Source of the DNA: Flavobacteriaceae bacterium | GTDB taxonomy: Bacteria; Bacteroidota; Bacteroidia; Flavobacteriales; Flavobacteriaceae | Direction: 5' to 3' | NCBI GenBank assembly: GCA_018402205.1 | Contig: JAGYIX010000003.1 | Span: forward strand, 124,001 to 188,000 | DNA: 64,000 nucleotides | Shown: one piece after another, positions 54,181-63,121 of the stretch | How positions within the stretch are numbered: the stretch's first letter is position 1 | Layout: each line of letters begins with the position of its first letter | Program-made: the position numbers and the translations under genes | The notes under the pieces: model-generated | What the model saw: the letters and a program-made list of their open reading frames with translations, nothing else | What the model was told of the DNA's origin: nothing | The model's database searches: none

Positions 54181-54761
54181 AAGGCTAAAAAGTTTTTAAG
54201 TATCTGCTCCCCATCTTTACCGCTTCGCTCTGGGTGAAATTGCACCCCAAAGAAATTATCTTTTTGCAAAGCGGCACTGTAAGTCGTGCCATAGTGTGTA
54301 CTGGCTATTGTTTGAGTAGACAGAGGTGCAAAATAACTGTGAACAAAGTAAGTGTAGACCGAATTCATCCCTTTAAATAAGGGAGACTTTAGTTCGTCTA
54401 TTTTATTCCATCCTACACACGGAATTTTAGGTACCTCATGAAACTTAATAACATCCACATTAAAAATACCCATCCCAGAGGTATCTCCCTCTTCGGTTTT
54501 TTGACACATGAGCTGCATGCCTAAGCAGATTCCGAGAACCGGCTGTTTCAAATTGGGAAGTAAGGTGTCTAGGTCAAGTCTGGCTAAATATTTAAATGCC
54601 ATTTCTGCATGCCCAACACCTGGAAATATAACATGGGATGCTTGTTGAATACGTTTATGGTCTGACGTTAAAACACCAGAAGACCCTAAACGATCTAAGG
54701 CGAAACTAACACTTTGTACATTACCTAGACCATAGTCAACAATAACTACTTCTTGTCTCAT
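54177..54761 (-). CDS. hisH: Imidazole glycerol phosphate synthase, glutaminase subunit
   Basis: HisH is a class I glutamine amidotransferase. The nucleophile Cys is in LGICLGMQLM, and the catalytic His and Glu are in GVQFHPERSGKDG. The opening VIVDYGLGNVQSV is typical. Length 194 residues. It overlaps hisB by four bases upstream and hisA by four downstream. Confidence 0.97.
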   Translation of the reverse strand: MRQEVVIVDYGLGNVQSVSFALDRLGSSGVLTSDHKRIQQASHVIFPGVGHAEMAFKYLARLDLDTLLPNLKQPVLGICLGMQLMCQKTEEGDTSGMGIFNVDVIKFHEVPKIPCVGWNKIDELKSPLFKGMNSVYTYFVHSYFAPLSTQTIASTHYGTTYSAALQKDNFFGVQFHPERSGKDGEQILKNFLAL

Positions 54762-55888
54762 AATACTCCTTTAGTGCTTGGTAGCTGCAGATGATTTATG
54801 TCTTTTCTTAAAGCCATTTTTATCGCCTTTGCAAAGGCTTTGAATATAGCCTCTATCTTGTGGTGCTCGTTGGTTCCACTAGCTTGAATATGCAGATTAG
54901 CGCCAGAGGCGTCAGCGAATGATTTGAAAAAATGATAGAACATTTCTGTCGGCATTTCTCCTACCTTTTCACGTTTAAACTCAGCCTCCCAAACCAACCA
55001 TGGCCTACCGCCGAAATCAATAGCAACTTGAGCCAGACAATCGTCCATAGGTAGGCAATACCCGTAGCGTTCGATACCGGCTTTGTTACCTAAAGCCTTC
55101 TTAAAAGCCTCCCCAAGAGCTAAGGCGCAATCTTCAATAGTGTGATGTTCATCAATATGCAAATCTCCTTTACAGCTCAAATCAAGAGCAATTTGTGCAT
55201 GCTTCGCTAGTTGTTCGAGCATATGATCGAAGAAAGAAATCCCTGTATTTATAAGTCCTTCATCTTGTCTATCTAAATCCAGAAATACACAGATATCGGT
55301 CTCTTTGGTGGTGCGCTTGTGCTGTACACTTCGATTCAATCGCGCTAAAGCACTAAAAATAGTGCTCCAGTCGGCAGTCTTTTCATAAATACCCGCCTTC
55401 AGCGCATCTGAAGAAGCTTTAGTTTCTGAAGCTCCATTATTATTAAGATTGAGCGTAATTGCTTGGATACCCAAATTAAGAGCGAGTTCTACATCAGTCA
55501 TGCGATCTCCTATAACAAAGCTATGAGCGCGGTCAAAACCTTCGTGTATATATCCCGACAGCATAGCCGGTGAGGGCTTTCTATTTGGCGATGGTTTTGA
55601 TGCTAAGCTTTCGTCTATAAATACATTTTCAAAGAATATTCCTTCACTTTCAAAAACTCTCATCATTGCATTGTGGGTGGGCCAAAAAGAATCCGCAGGA
55701 AAACTAGCAGTACCTAATCCGTCTTGATTGGTAATCATAACTAGCGTATAACCCAATTGATGCTGAATCTTTTTCAAATTGGAGATTACCCCTTCTAAAA
55801 AATCAAGTTTATCTACCTGATCAATTTGATAATCCTTTGGCTCTTTTATAAGAGTTCCGTCGCGATCTATAAATACGATCTTTTTCAT
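54758..55888 (-). CDS. hisB: Bifunctional histidinol-phosphatase / imidazole glycerol phosphate dehydratase
   Basis: The N-terminal 170 residues are a HAD phosphatase, with FIDRDGTLIKEP and VIGDRMTDVELALNLG. The C-terminal 195 residues are the dehydratase with FDHMLEQLAKHAQ, DEHHTIEDCALALGEAF and the closing EHHKIEAIFKAFAKA. This two-domain HisB is the form of enteric bacteria and many Bacteroidetes. It catalyses steps 6 and 8 (dehydration and phosphate removal). Four bases separate it from hisDC upstream. Confidence 0.97.
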   Translation of the reverse strand: MKKIVFIDRDGTLIKEPKDYQIDQVDKLDFLEGVISNLKKIQHQLGYTLVMITNQDGLGTASFPADSFWPTHNAMMRVFESEGIFFENVFIDESLASKPSPNRKPSPAMLSGYIHEGFDRAHSFVIGDRMTDVELALNLGIQAITLNLNNNGASETKASSDALKAGIYEKTADWSTIFSALARLNRSVQHKRTTKETDICVFLDLDRQDEGLINTGISFFDHMLEQLAKHAQIALDLSCKGDLHIDEHHTIEDCALALGEAFKKALGNKAGIERYGYCLPMDDCLAQVAIDFGGRPWLVWEAEFKREKVGEMPTEMFYHFFKSFADASGANLHIQASGTNEHHKIEAIFKAFAKAIKMALRKDINHLQLPSTKGVL

Positions 55889-55892
55889 CTAA

Positions 55893-58232
55893 TTACTCAA
55901 TTAAAAATTGCAGAAGACGTTTGTTTTCTTCAGGAGTACCTACAGATATTCGCAAGGTATTCTCGCATAAATGTTGCGTGCTTCTGTTTCGCACTACGAA
56001 TTTGTTTTCTAATAGTTCTTGGTACCTTCTATCGGCATCATCAACCTTAATAAGAATAAAGTTAGCGTCTGATGGAAAAACTTGTTTTACCCAAGAAATT
56101 GTTTTTAAGGCCTCAGAAAGCAAATTGCGCTGAACGATTATTTCGTTGATTTCTTTATCTATTATTTCAGGGGATTGAAGTCGATCTAGTGCCTGTTGTT
56201 GACTTAGGCTATTAACGTTGTATGGTGGTTTTATGCGATTCAGCCATTCGATAAGCGTTTTTGAACTTGCGCCCACACCTAATCGAGCACCGGCCAATCC
56301 GTAAGCTTTGGATAGGGTTCTAACCACTATTAAATTCGGATATTGATCAAGCATGTCTATCATCGATTCTTGCTGGCTAAAATCAATATATGCCTCGTCA
56401 ACAACCAATAAAGTGTTTAATACCCCTAGCAATTTTTTTATTACGGTAATGTCAAGGCTATTTCCGGTTGGATTATTGGGCGAGCAAATAAATACCATCG
56501 CCGTCATAGGATCTACCTCCTCTAAAAGCGCATCTATGTCTAATTCAAACATTGGAGACAGTGATGCCGATCTATAGGTCACATTGTATTTATCGGCCAA
56601 AACTTTATACATACCGTAAGACGGATCAATAGCCACTACATTGTGCTGTTTTGGAGTGCAGAGTAACTGAAAAAGCAATTCAAGTAGTTCGTCACTTCCA
56701 TTGCCTATAAATAACCTATCGGGTTCCGTATTCCAAAGTAATCCAATACGTGCTTTTAGGGCTTTTTGATAGGGATCAGGATAGCGATTATACGCTGTCT
56801 TAAAGGGATTTTCATTGGCATCTAACCAAATAAAAGCGCCATTTTCTTGTTCGAACTCATCACGTGCAGAACGATACGGCTTAGCCCCTTTAAGGTGGGG
56901 TCTTACCCTATCATTTATATCGAATAATTCCGTCTTACTTTCTAGTTCTTTTAAAAAGTCTAGTCGAATACTCACGGCGTTTTCGTGAGCTGTTAATCCC
57001 TCTGCTTTGGCCATCAACTCAACATCGGGCCCCATTAGGCGGATACCCTTTGGAGATATGTGCTGAAACGTTATCGATTTCAGGTAGCTATCTAGATTAA
57101 CTCCGCTGTATTGACGCGCAAAACCGTTGGTGGGTAGCGTGTGATTGGTTCCTGAGGCATAATCACCTGCGCTTTCAGGAGTAAAATTTCCTACGAACAC
57201 AGAGCCAGCATTAACTACTGAACTAAGCATAAATTCGGGCTCTTCACTAGCAATTATATAGTGTTCGGGAGCGTAATGGTTAATAAATGCAGCCGCCTCT
57301 TTTTGTGTATCAAATAGCAGTGTGCGACTGTTACTAAGGGCGTCTGTCGCAAATTGCTTTCGATGGAGCTTTTCTATCTGCTTGATTAGTGCAGACTCCA
57401 CAGCATCGGCCACTTTAGAATTAGTGGTAACCAACAAAACTTGACTGTCAGATCCGTGCTCTGCTTGACTCAAGAGGTCAGCAGCTACAAACGATGGAAC
57501 GGAGGTGTCGTCTGCAAAAACAAGCAATTCACTTGGCCCAGCAGGCATATCAATGGCCACTAACGCTCTTGAGGCATACTGTTTTGCTGCCGTTACATAT
57601 TGGTTTCCAGGTCCAAAAATCTTGTACACTTTCGAAATAGTCTCGGTACCTATGGCCATTGCCGCAATCGCTTGAATCCCACCAATAGGGTGAATAGAAG
57701 AAACTCCGCAAATTGAAGCTGCGTATAGAATTTCAGGTGCTATAGAACGATCAGATTGCTGAGGCGTACAGAGCACGATCTCTTTACATCCTGCCAATTG
57801 GGCCGGAATTGCAAGCATTAATACTGTAGAGAATAAAGGTGCTGTACCCCCTGGTATGTAAATGCCAACTTTTTCAATAGGCACTTTTCGCTGCCAACAG
57901 CGAACGCCGGGCTGGGTTTCGACAAATACCTCTTCGGTTCGTTGGGCACTGTGAAACGATCGGATGTTTAGCGCTGCCTGTTGTATTGCTTTTTTCAAAG
58001 GCTCTGATAAAGCGGCTTGCGCCTGATCAATCATCTCATCAGCGATACAAAGTTCTCTGAGATTTGCCTGATCAAACTGTTTCGCAAATTTTAAGAGTGC
58101 TTTATCTCCTTCGAGTTCAACAGCATCGAAAACACTTTTAACCAGCTCATGGTGAACACTATACTCTAGGGTAGGTCTTTGAGCAAGCCTCGGCCAATCT
58201 GCTTGTAATGGATTAGTAAATCGCTTCATCAT
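55893..58232 (-). CDS. hisDC: Fused histidinol dehydrogenase - histidinol-phosphate aminotransferase
   Basis: A single 779-codon ORF without internal stop carries two enzymes. Residues 1-433 are HisD: Zn ligands Gln256, His259, Asp357 and His416, and catalytic Glu323-His324 in APEHYII, are at the spacing of E. coli HisD. Residues about 435-779 are HisC: LDANENPF, SPNNPTGN, and the PLP Lys642 in TLSKAYGLAGARLG, then YNVNSLSQ. They are usually two adjacent genes. The junction (...LKELESK/TELFDINDRVRPH) has no start codon or ribosome site of its own. It overlaps the hisG stop by four bases. Confidence 0.95.
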   Translation of the reverse strand: MMKRFTNPLQADWPRLAQRPTLEYSVHHELVKSVFDAVELEGDKALLKFAKQFDQANLRELCIADEMIDQAQAALSEPLKKAIQQAALNIRSFHSAQRTEEVFVETQPGVRCWQRKVPIEKVGIYIPGGTAPLFSTVLMLAIPAQLAGCKEIVLCTPQQSDRSIAPEILYAASICGVSSIHPIGGIQAIAAMAIGTETISKVYKIFGPGNQYVTAAKQYASRALVAIDMPAGPSELLVFADDTSVPSFVAADLLSQAEHGSDSQVLLVTTNSKVADAVESALIKQIEKLHRKQFATDALSNSRTLLFDTQKEAAAFINHYAPEHYIIASEEPEFMLSSVVNAGSVFVGNFTPESAGDYASGTNHTLPTNGFARQYSGVNLDSYLKSITFQHISPKGIRLMGPDVELMAKAEGLTAHENAVSIRLDFLKELESKTELFDINDRVRPHLKGAKPYRSARDEFEQENGAFIWLDANENPFKTAYNRYPDPYQKALKARIGLLWNTEPDRLFIGNGSDELLELLFQLLCTPKQHNVVAIDPSYGMYKVLADKYNVTYRSASLSPMFELDIDALLEEVDPMTAMVFICSPNNPTGNSLDITVIKKLLGVLNTLLVVDEAYIDFSQQESMIDMLDQYPNLIVVRTLSKAYGLAGARLGVGASSKTLIEWLNRIKPPYNVNSLSQQQALDRLQSPEIIDKEINEIIVQRNLLSEALKTISWVKQVFPSDANFILIKVDDADRRYQELLENKFVVRNRSTQHLCENTLRISVGTPEENKRLLQFLIE

Positions 58233-59086
58233 AAAAACATTTTCTCGATACTACTAACTAAAATACCCTCGGCGCCATTTTCTTTTAGCTGTTCAATAAC
58301 CTCCCAAAAGGTATGTTCTTCAATTACCGTGTGCACAGAAACCCAGTTTTCGTTGGCCAATGGAAGCACACTAGGGCTTCGCATGCCCGGAAGAAGCCTA
58401 ATTACAGCTTCTAAACGATCTTTTGGCACATTCATTAAAACGTATTTATGACCTCTGGCTCTTAGTACGCCTCGTAATCTAAATAAGAAATCAGCTACTC
58501 GTTCATCTTCAGAATCAACTACAGGCGAAAGGGCCAAAACGGCCTGACTTTTAAGAAGTACTTCTACTTCTTTAAGATTGTTTTTAAACAAGGTACTTCC
58601 GCTACTAACTATATCACATACTGCATCAGACAATCCAATATTAGGCGCTATTTCAACAGAACCGTTGATGACATGAATGTCTGCTTTTATGCCCTTTTCA
58701 ATTAGAAATCGCTGAACGGTATTGGGGTAAGAAGTAGCAATTCGCTTTTGACTTAAATCATTTATAGATTCGTAACGTGTGCCCTTAGGTACCGCAATAG
58801 AAACCCTGCATTTTGAAAAGCCTAATTGCTCAATAACGGGAATGTGATCGCCTTTTTCTAGGAGTAAATTTTCACCAATAATGGCAAGGTCTACAACCCC
58901 GTCTTTCAAATAATTTGGAATATCTCCGTTTCTGAGGTAGTAGACCTCTAAGGGATAGGTATGAGACTGTACCTTTAGTTGATCTTTACCATTAAACAAA
59001 GAAATACCCGCCTCTTTGAGCAGGGAGATCGAATCTTCGTGAAGCCTGCCTGACTTCTGAATCGCAATTTTTAATCGTTCTTTCAT
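58229..59086 (-). CDS. hisG: ATP phosphoribosyltransferase (long form)
   Basis: HisG is the first enzyme of the pathway. The start is MKERLKIAIQKSGRLHED, with the PRPP-binding stretch DIVSSGSTLFKNNL and a C-terminal ACT-like regulatory domain (about 210-285, YVLMNVPKDRLEAVIRLLPGMRSP), so feedback inhibition by histidine is expected. The length of 285 residues is the long form. The ATG is five bases past a terminator that follows the his leader peptide. Confidence 0.97.
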   Translation of the reverse strand: MKERLKIAIQKSGRLHEDSISLLKEAGISLFNGKDQLKVQSHTYPLEVYYLRNGDIPNYLKDGVVDLAIIGENLLLEKGDHIPVIEQLGFSKCRVSIAVPKGTRYESINDLSQKRIATSYPNTVQRFLIEKGIKADIHVINGSVEIAPNIGLSDAVCDIVSSGSTLFKNNLKEVEVLLKSQAVLALSPVVDSEDERVADFLFRLRGVLRARGHKYVLMNVPKDRLEAVIRLLPGMRSPSVLPLANENWVSVHTVIEEHTFWEVIEQLKENGAEGILVSSIEKMFL

Positions 59087-59091
59087 GCCTT

Positions 59092-59130
59092 AAAAAATTA
59101 AGGCCCGAATGAGAAACTCAAACGGGCCTT
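59092..59130 (-). terminator. Intrinsic terminator of the his attenuator
   Basis: On the minus strand GGCCCG and CGGGCC pair around a loop whose inner GAG and CTC also pair, with a T-rich stretch (TTAATTTTTT) after. It lies between the leader peptide stop and the hisG ATG, five bases before it. This is the hairpin expected of an attenuator that stops transcription when histidine is plentiful. Confidence 0.85.
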
Positions 59131-59154
59131 TAGTGAATATCAAAAACAACACCA

Positions 59155-59208
59155 TTAACTCGCCTGAGCGCAGTAAAAAAAATGATGATGTGCGTGAATC
59201 ATAAACAT
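59155..59208 (-). CDS. hisL: His operon leader peptide
   Basis: This 17-residue ORF (MFMIHAHHHFFYCAQAS) was too short for the ORF track. Four of its residues are His, three in a row, and it lies just upstream of hisG and its terminator. The likely role is attenuation: a ribosome stalled at the His codons for lack of His-tRNA would let an antiterminator form. A second ATG (59202) would give a 15-residue form. A TAAATTTG promoter element ends five bases before the first ATG, so the leader transcript may be leaderless. Confidence 0.85.
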   Translation of the reverse strand: MFMIHAHHHFFYCAQAS

Positions 59209-59212
59209 GCTG

Positions 59213-59220
59213 CAAATTTA
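59213..59220 (-). promoter_or_regulatory. Putative -7 element of the his operon promoter (TAAATTTG)
   Basis: On the minus strand TAAATTTG matches TAnnTTTG. It lies in the 37 bases between the SPFH gene and hisL, so the his operon has its own promoter. The expected transcription start falls at or beside the hisL ATG. Only a weak T-rich -33 region is seen. Confidence 0.6.
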
Positions 59221-59245
59221 AACTTCTATTTCGATTTATAAAAGA

Positions 59246-60061
59246 TTAATTATTACCTAAAATTAAGGGCAGGCCACTTTCGCCAGAACCAACTATAACA
59301 ATCTTGCTATTGGGTGATTCTGAAAGCTTAATAGTGGCATCTATACCTTTGTCTTGTAGGATTTTATCGGTTAGTGATGCACTTAAAATAAGATTTGCAT
59401 CAGCCTTTCCCCTTGCCTCAATGCGTTGACGCTGGGCTTCTTTATCAGCAGTTACCAGCCTAAATTCATATTCTAATGTCTCTTGTTCTTGCTTTAATTT
59501 CTTTTCAATAGCCTCTCGTATAGTAGGTGGCAGGGTGACATCTCTAACCAATATTTCATTTAACTGTATATACTGGTCTTCTACATATATTTTGGTCTCG
59601 GCAAATATTTCTTGCTGAATAGCGTCACGTTTAGACGAATATAGTTGCTCTGGAGTGTATCTACCAACCACGCTGCGTGCTGCAGACCGAATAGCCGGAA
59701 GCAAAATACGATTCACATACTGCTCGCTCTTTTCTTGATGCAACTTTCCTAGTGACTCAAAAGTAGGTTGAAACCAGGCAGAGGCATCAATTTGAATTTC
59801 AAGTCCGTTTGAGGAAAGAACCTTCATTTTCTCAAATAACTCTTGCTGACGCACTTCGTAAATAAATACGCGGTTCCATGGGGCTACAACATGAAAACCC
59901 TCTCCTAGTGGTGCTTCGTCAGTAACTACCCCTCCGCCAAAAGTTTTGTACAATACGCCTGCCTGTCCAGATCCAATGGTAATAGCAGATTTAGAAATTA
60001 GAATTACCAAGACAAAAAATCCGAGTAATCCAGGTAATAAATATTTAGGTAATCTTTCCAT
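59246..60061 (-). CDS. SPFH/prohibitin-family membrane protein
   Basis: A single N-terminal membrane segment (about 7-26) is followed by an SPFH (prohibitin/stomatin) domain and a long coiled-coil, Glu/Gln-rich helix (about 190-235, KKLKQEQETLEYEFRLVTADKEAQ). The domain pattern YTPEQLYSSKRDAIQQEI and DVTLPPTIREAIEKKLKQEQE is typical of prohibitins. It probably forms a membrane-associated ring involved in quality control or membrane organisation. It follows fabG by 12 bases and may be co-transcribed with it. Confidence 0.88.
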   Translation of the reverse strand: MERLPKYLLPGLLGFFVLVILISKSAITIGSGQAGVLYKTFGGGVVTDEAPLGEGFHVVAPWNRVFIYEVRQQELFEKMKVLSSNGLEIQIDASAWFQPTFESLGKLHQEKSEQYVNRILLPAIRSAARSVVGRYTPEQLYSSKRDAIQQEIFAETKIYVEDQYIQLNEILVRDVTLPPTIREAIEKKLKQEQETLEYEFRLVTADKEAQRQRIEARGKADANLILSASLTDKILQDKGIDATIKLSESPNSKIVIVGSGESGLPLILGNN

Positions 60062-60073
60062 AGCATTATTTTT

Positions 60074-60817
60074 TTAAGTTAACATTCCTCCATCTACCAA
60101 CAATACCTGACCTGTCACATAAGACGATAAATCTGATGCGAAAAATAAGCAAGCGTTGGCAACATCTTCGACGGTTCCTCCTCGTTTCAAAGGAATACCA
60201 TCTCTCCACTGTTGAACAACGGCCTCGTCTAAACGATCGGTCATTTCGGTTTCAATAAAACCGGGTGCGATCGCATTGGATCGGATATTTCTCGATCCAA
60301 GCTCTAAGGCTATTGACTTGGTAAAACCAATAATACCAGCCTTAGATGCAGCATAATTAGCCTGACCTGCATTGCCCTTAACTCCAACAATAGAACTAAT
60401 ATTAATAATAGAGCCTGAGCGCTGCTTTAGAAAACCGCGCTGAAAAGCTTTTGTCATATTAAACACAGACTTTAAATTTACACGAATAACATCATCAAAA
60501 TCAGCTTCAGTCATGCGCATAAGCAAGTTGTCTTTGGTAATACCTGCATTATTAATGAGCACATCTACTTGGCCAAAATCTTGAGCAATGGCTTCCGCTA
60601 ATTGTTCACAATCTGTAAAATTCGATGCATCGCTTTTAAAAGCTTTGATCTTATTACCGTATTTCTTCAGCTCTGTTTCTAGTTGCTTTGCCGGGGCTTC
60701 ACTTGAACTATATGTAAATGCCACATGGGCTCCCTCACGTGCAAAAACCTCCGCAATTCCCTTACCTATACCTCTACTGGCGCCGGTAATAACCACAATC
60801 TTGTCTTTTAAAAGCAT
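60074..60817 (-). CDS. fabG: 3-oxoacyl-[acyl-carrier-protein] reductase
   Basis: FabG reduces 3-oxoacyl-ACP with NADPH in fatty acid synthesis. It is an SDR with TGASRGIGKGIA, NNAGITKDNLLMRM, Ser in INISSIVGVKGN, and the YAASKAG catalytic Tyr and Lys, followed by ETEMTD. Length 247 residues. It lies 9 bases after sucD. Confidence 0.95.
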   Translation of the reverse strand: MLLKDKIVVITGASRGIGKGIAEVFAREGAHVAFTYSSSEAPAKQLETELKKYGNKIKAFKSDASNFTDCEQLAEAIAQDFGQVDVLINNAGITKDNLLMRMTEADFDDVIRVNLKSVFNMTKAFQRGFLKQRSGSIINISSIVGVKGNAGQANYAASKAGIIGFTKSIALELGSRNIRSNAIAPGFIETEMTDRLDEAVVQQWRDGIPLKRGGTVEDVANACLFFASDLSSYVTGQVLLVDGGMLT

Positions 60818-60826
60818 CTATTTTCC

Positions 60827-61699
60827 TTAAGATAAGACTTCTTTAACCCTTTCTCCTATTAATGCTGGAGAATCAACCACATGAATTCCGCATTCGCGCA
60901 TAATTCGCTTTTTGGCCTGCGCTGTATCGTCACTTCCTCCTACTATCGCCCCTGCATGACCCATTGTGCGTCCAGCCGGAGCAGTTTCGCCAGCTATAAA
61001 ACCAATGATGGGTTTTTTAATTCCACTGTTCTTGTACCAATAGGCTGCATCTGACTCTAATTGACCACCAATTTCCCCTATCATAACTACAGCATCGGTT
61101 TGTTCGTCGTTCATTAATAATTCCAGTGCTTCTTTTGTGGTCGTTCCTATTATAGGATCTCCACCTATTCCAATAGCTGTAGATATACCTAGTCCTTGAC
61201 GTACCACCTGATCGGCTGCCTCGTAAGTAAGTGTGCCTGACTTCGAAACCACACCAACACGACCCTTTTTAAAAACAAAACCGGGCATAATTCCCACTTT
61301 GGCCTCATCGGGAGTTATTACTCCAGGGCAATTAGGTCCAATCATTCGGCAATCGTATCCTTTAATATAATCATAAACCTTGACCATATCAGCAACCGGT
61401 ATACCTTCGGTGATCGTAATAATAACCTTTATTCCGGCATTTGCTGCTTCCATAATGGCATCAGCGGCAAAGGCGGGAGGAACAAAAATAATAGAGGTGT
61501 CTGCTTTAGTAGATTCTACGGCCTCACGAACAGTATTGAATACAGGCCGGTCAAGATGCTTTTGCCCTCCTTTTCCAGGAGTAACTCCTCCAACTACTGG
61601 AGATCCATAGGCGATCATCTGTTCGGCGTGAAATGTACCTTCAGTTCCGGTAAAACCTTGCACAATTATTCTAGAATCTTTATTAACGAGTACACTCAT
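60827..61699 (-). CDS. sucD: Succinate-CoA ligase, alpha subunit
   Basis: SucD is the alpha subunit of succinyl-CoA synthetase of the citric acid cycle. It has the CoA-binding [20 protein letters not shown] and the phosphorylated His in [11 protein letters not shown], with IGPNCPGV. Length 290 residues. The beta subunit (sucC) is not in the window. The 56-base gap upstream carries a TATTTTTG promoter element. Confidence 0.97.
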   Translation of the reverse strand: MSVLVNKDSRIIVQGFTGTEGTFHAEQMIAYGSPVVGGVTPGKGGQKHLDRPVFNTVREAVESTKADTSIIFVPPAFAADAIMEAANAGIKVIITITEGIPVADMVKVYDYIKGYDCRMIGPNCPGVITPDEAKVGIMPGFVFKKGRVGVVSKSGTLTYEAADQVVRQGLGISTAIGIGGDPIIGTTTKEALELLMNDEQTDAVVMIGEIGGQLESDAAYWYKNSGIKKPIIGFIAGETAPAGRTMGHAGAIVGGSDDTAQAKKRIMRECGIHVVDSPALIGERVKEVLS

Positions 61700-61720
61700 A
61701 ATGCTAAATTAAATTTGATG

Positions 61721-61728
61721 CAAAAATA
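61721..61728 (-). promoter_or_regulatory. Putative -7 element of the sucD promoter (TATTTTTG)
   Basis: On the minus strand TATTTTTG matches TAnnTTTG and ends 22 bases before the sucD ATG. It suggests sucD-fabG-SPFH can be transcribed apart from the efp-lpxA unit upstream. Confidence 0.55.
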
Positions 61729-61755
61729 CGGAGTAACATCGGATTTAGGATATGA

Positions 61756-62325
61756 TTAAGAGTCTTTAACGCGTTCGATGTAAGTGCCTTTTTCGGTATC
61801 TACCTTGATCTTATCTCCTTCGTTTATAAAAAGCGGAACGTTTATACGAGCACCCGTTTCGAGAATAGCCGGTTTAGTAGCATTTGTTGCGGTATTACCT
61901 TTTACTCCAGGCTCTGATGAGGCTACCTGTAACACCACACTCGCCGGCATCTCAATACTCAATGGCATGTTGTCTTCGGCGCTAAACAATACGGATACTA
62001 CTTCACCTTCTTTAAGTAAATCTGAAGCGTCTAGTAAAGAGCGTTGAAACCCCATCTGATCGTAATCTTCGGTGTTCATAAAATGAAACGTATCTCCCTC
62101 GGCATATAAAAATTGGAAATTACGCGTTTCAACGCGCACGTCTTCAATCTTGTGCCCGGCAGAGAAAGTGTTGTCTAGCACTTTACCATTGGTTACGCTT
62201 CTGAGCTTGGTGCGCACAAAGGCTGGTCCTTTTCCTGGTTTTACGTGCAGAAATTCAATGATTTTATAGATATCATTATTGTAACGAATACATAATCCTT
62301 TACGGATGTCAGAGGTGCTTGCCAT
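61756..62325 (-). CDS. efp: Translation elongation factor P
   Basis: EF-P relieves ribosome stalling at polyproline stretches. The N-terminal KOW domain has the post-translationally modified Lys in HVKPGKGPAFVRTKLR, and two OB domains follow; the C-terminal TGARINVPLFINEGDKIKVDTEKGTYIERV is standard. Length 189 residues. It is two bases from lpxA on the same strand. Confidence 0.97.
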   Translation of the reverse strand: MASTSDIRKGLCIRYNNDIYKIIEFLHVKPGKGPAFVRTKLRSVTNGKVLDNTFSAGHKIEDVRVETRNFQFLYAEGDTFHFMNTEDYDQMGFQRSLLDASDLLKEGEVVSVLFSAEDNMPLSIEMPASVVLQVASSEPGVKGNTATNATKPAILETGARINVPLFINEGDKIKVDTEKGTYIERVKDS

Positions 62326-62327
62326 AG

Positions 62328-63113
62328 TTAGGAGTGATTAAAGTAACCTTTCATAATTCCGCGCTTTGAAGTGCGTATAAATTCCAATATTACATCGCGT
62401 TCATCGGTAGCCTCCATCTCGGCTTCAATGATTTGAACAGCTTGAGTATTATTATAGTTTTTCTGATATAATATGCGATAAATGTCTTGTATCTCTTTCA
62501 CCTTCTCAGTGGTAAACCCTTTTCTTCTTAAACCAACAGAGTTTACGCCAACAAAAGACAAGGGCTCTCTTGCAGCTTTCACATAAGGAGGAACATCTTT
62601 ACGCACTAAGGCTCCTCCGGTAACAAATGAATATGGTCCTATAGAAACAAATTGATGCACTGCTACCATGCCTGCCATGACTACATTTTTTCCTACATAA
62701 ACATGGCCGGCCAGTGTAGAGTTGTTACTAAATATGCATCCGTCTGAAACAACGCAATCGTGGGCAATATGACAGTAAGCCATAATTAAGCAATGCGAAC
62801 CTACTACGGTTTTATAGCGATCAGTAGTACCCCTATTAATCGTTACACACTCCCTAATAGTAGTGAAATCACCTATCTCTACTGTAGTATCTTCTCCACT
62901 GTACTTGAGATCTTGAGGCGGAGCAGAAATCACTGAACCAGGAAAAATAGTGCAGTTCTTTCCAATTCGAGCACCTTCCATGATGGTGACGTTTGAACCT
63001 ATCCAAGTTCCTTCTCCAATTTCTACGTTGTTATGAATCATCGCAAAGGGTTCGATCACTACATTTTTAGCGATTTTAGCCCCCGGATGCACATAGGCTA
63101 ATGGCTGATTCAT
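62328..63113 (-). CDS. lpxA: UDP-N-acetylglucosamine acyltransferase
   Basis: LpxA is the first enzyme of lipid A synthesis. It is a left-handed beta-helix made of hexapeptide repeats (IGEGTWIGSNVTIMEGARIGKN, SDGCIFSNNSTLAGHVYVGKNVVMAG), with the catalytic His in AHDCVVS. Length 261 residues. It sits just before efp and just after the lpxC-fabZ gene. Confidence 0.96.
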   Translation of the reverse strand: MNQPLAYVHPGAKIAKNVVIEPFAMIHNNVEIGEGTWIGSNVTIMEGARIGKNCTIFPGSVISAPPQDLKYSGEDTTVEIGDFTTIRECVTINRGTTDRYKTVVGSHCLIMAYCHIAHDCVVSDGCIFSNNSTLAGHVYVGKNVVMAGMVAVHQFVSIGPYSFVTGGALVRKDVPPYVKAAREPLSFVGVNSVGLRRKGFTTEKVKEIQDIYRILYQKNYNNTQAVQIIEAEMEATDERDVILEFIRTSKRGIMKGYFNHS

Positions 63114-63121
63114 AACTAAAT

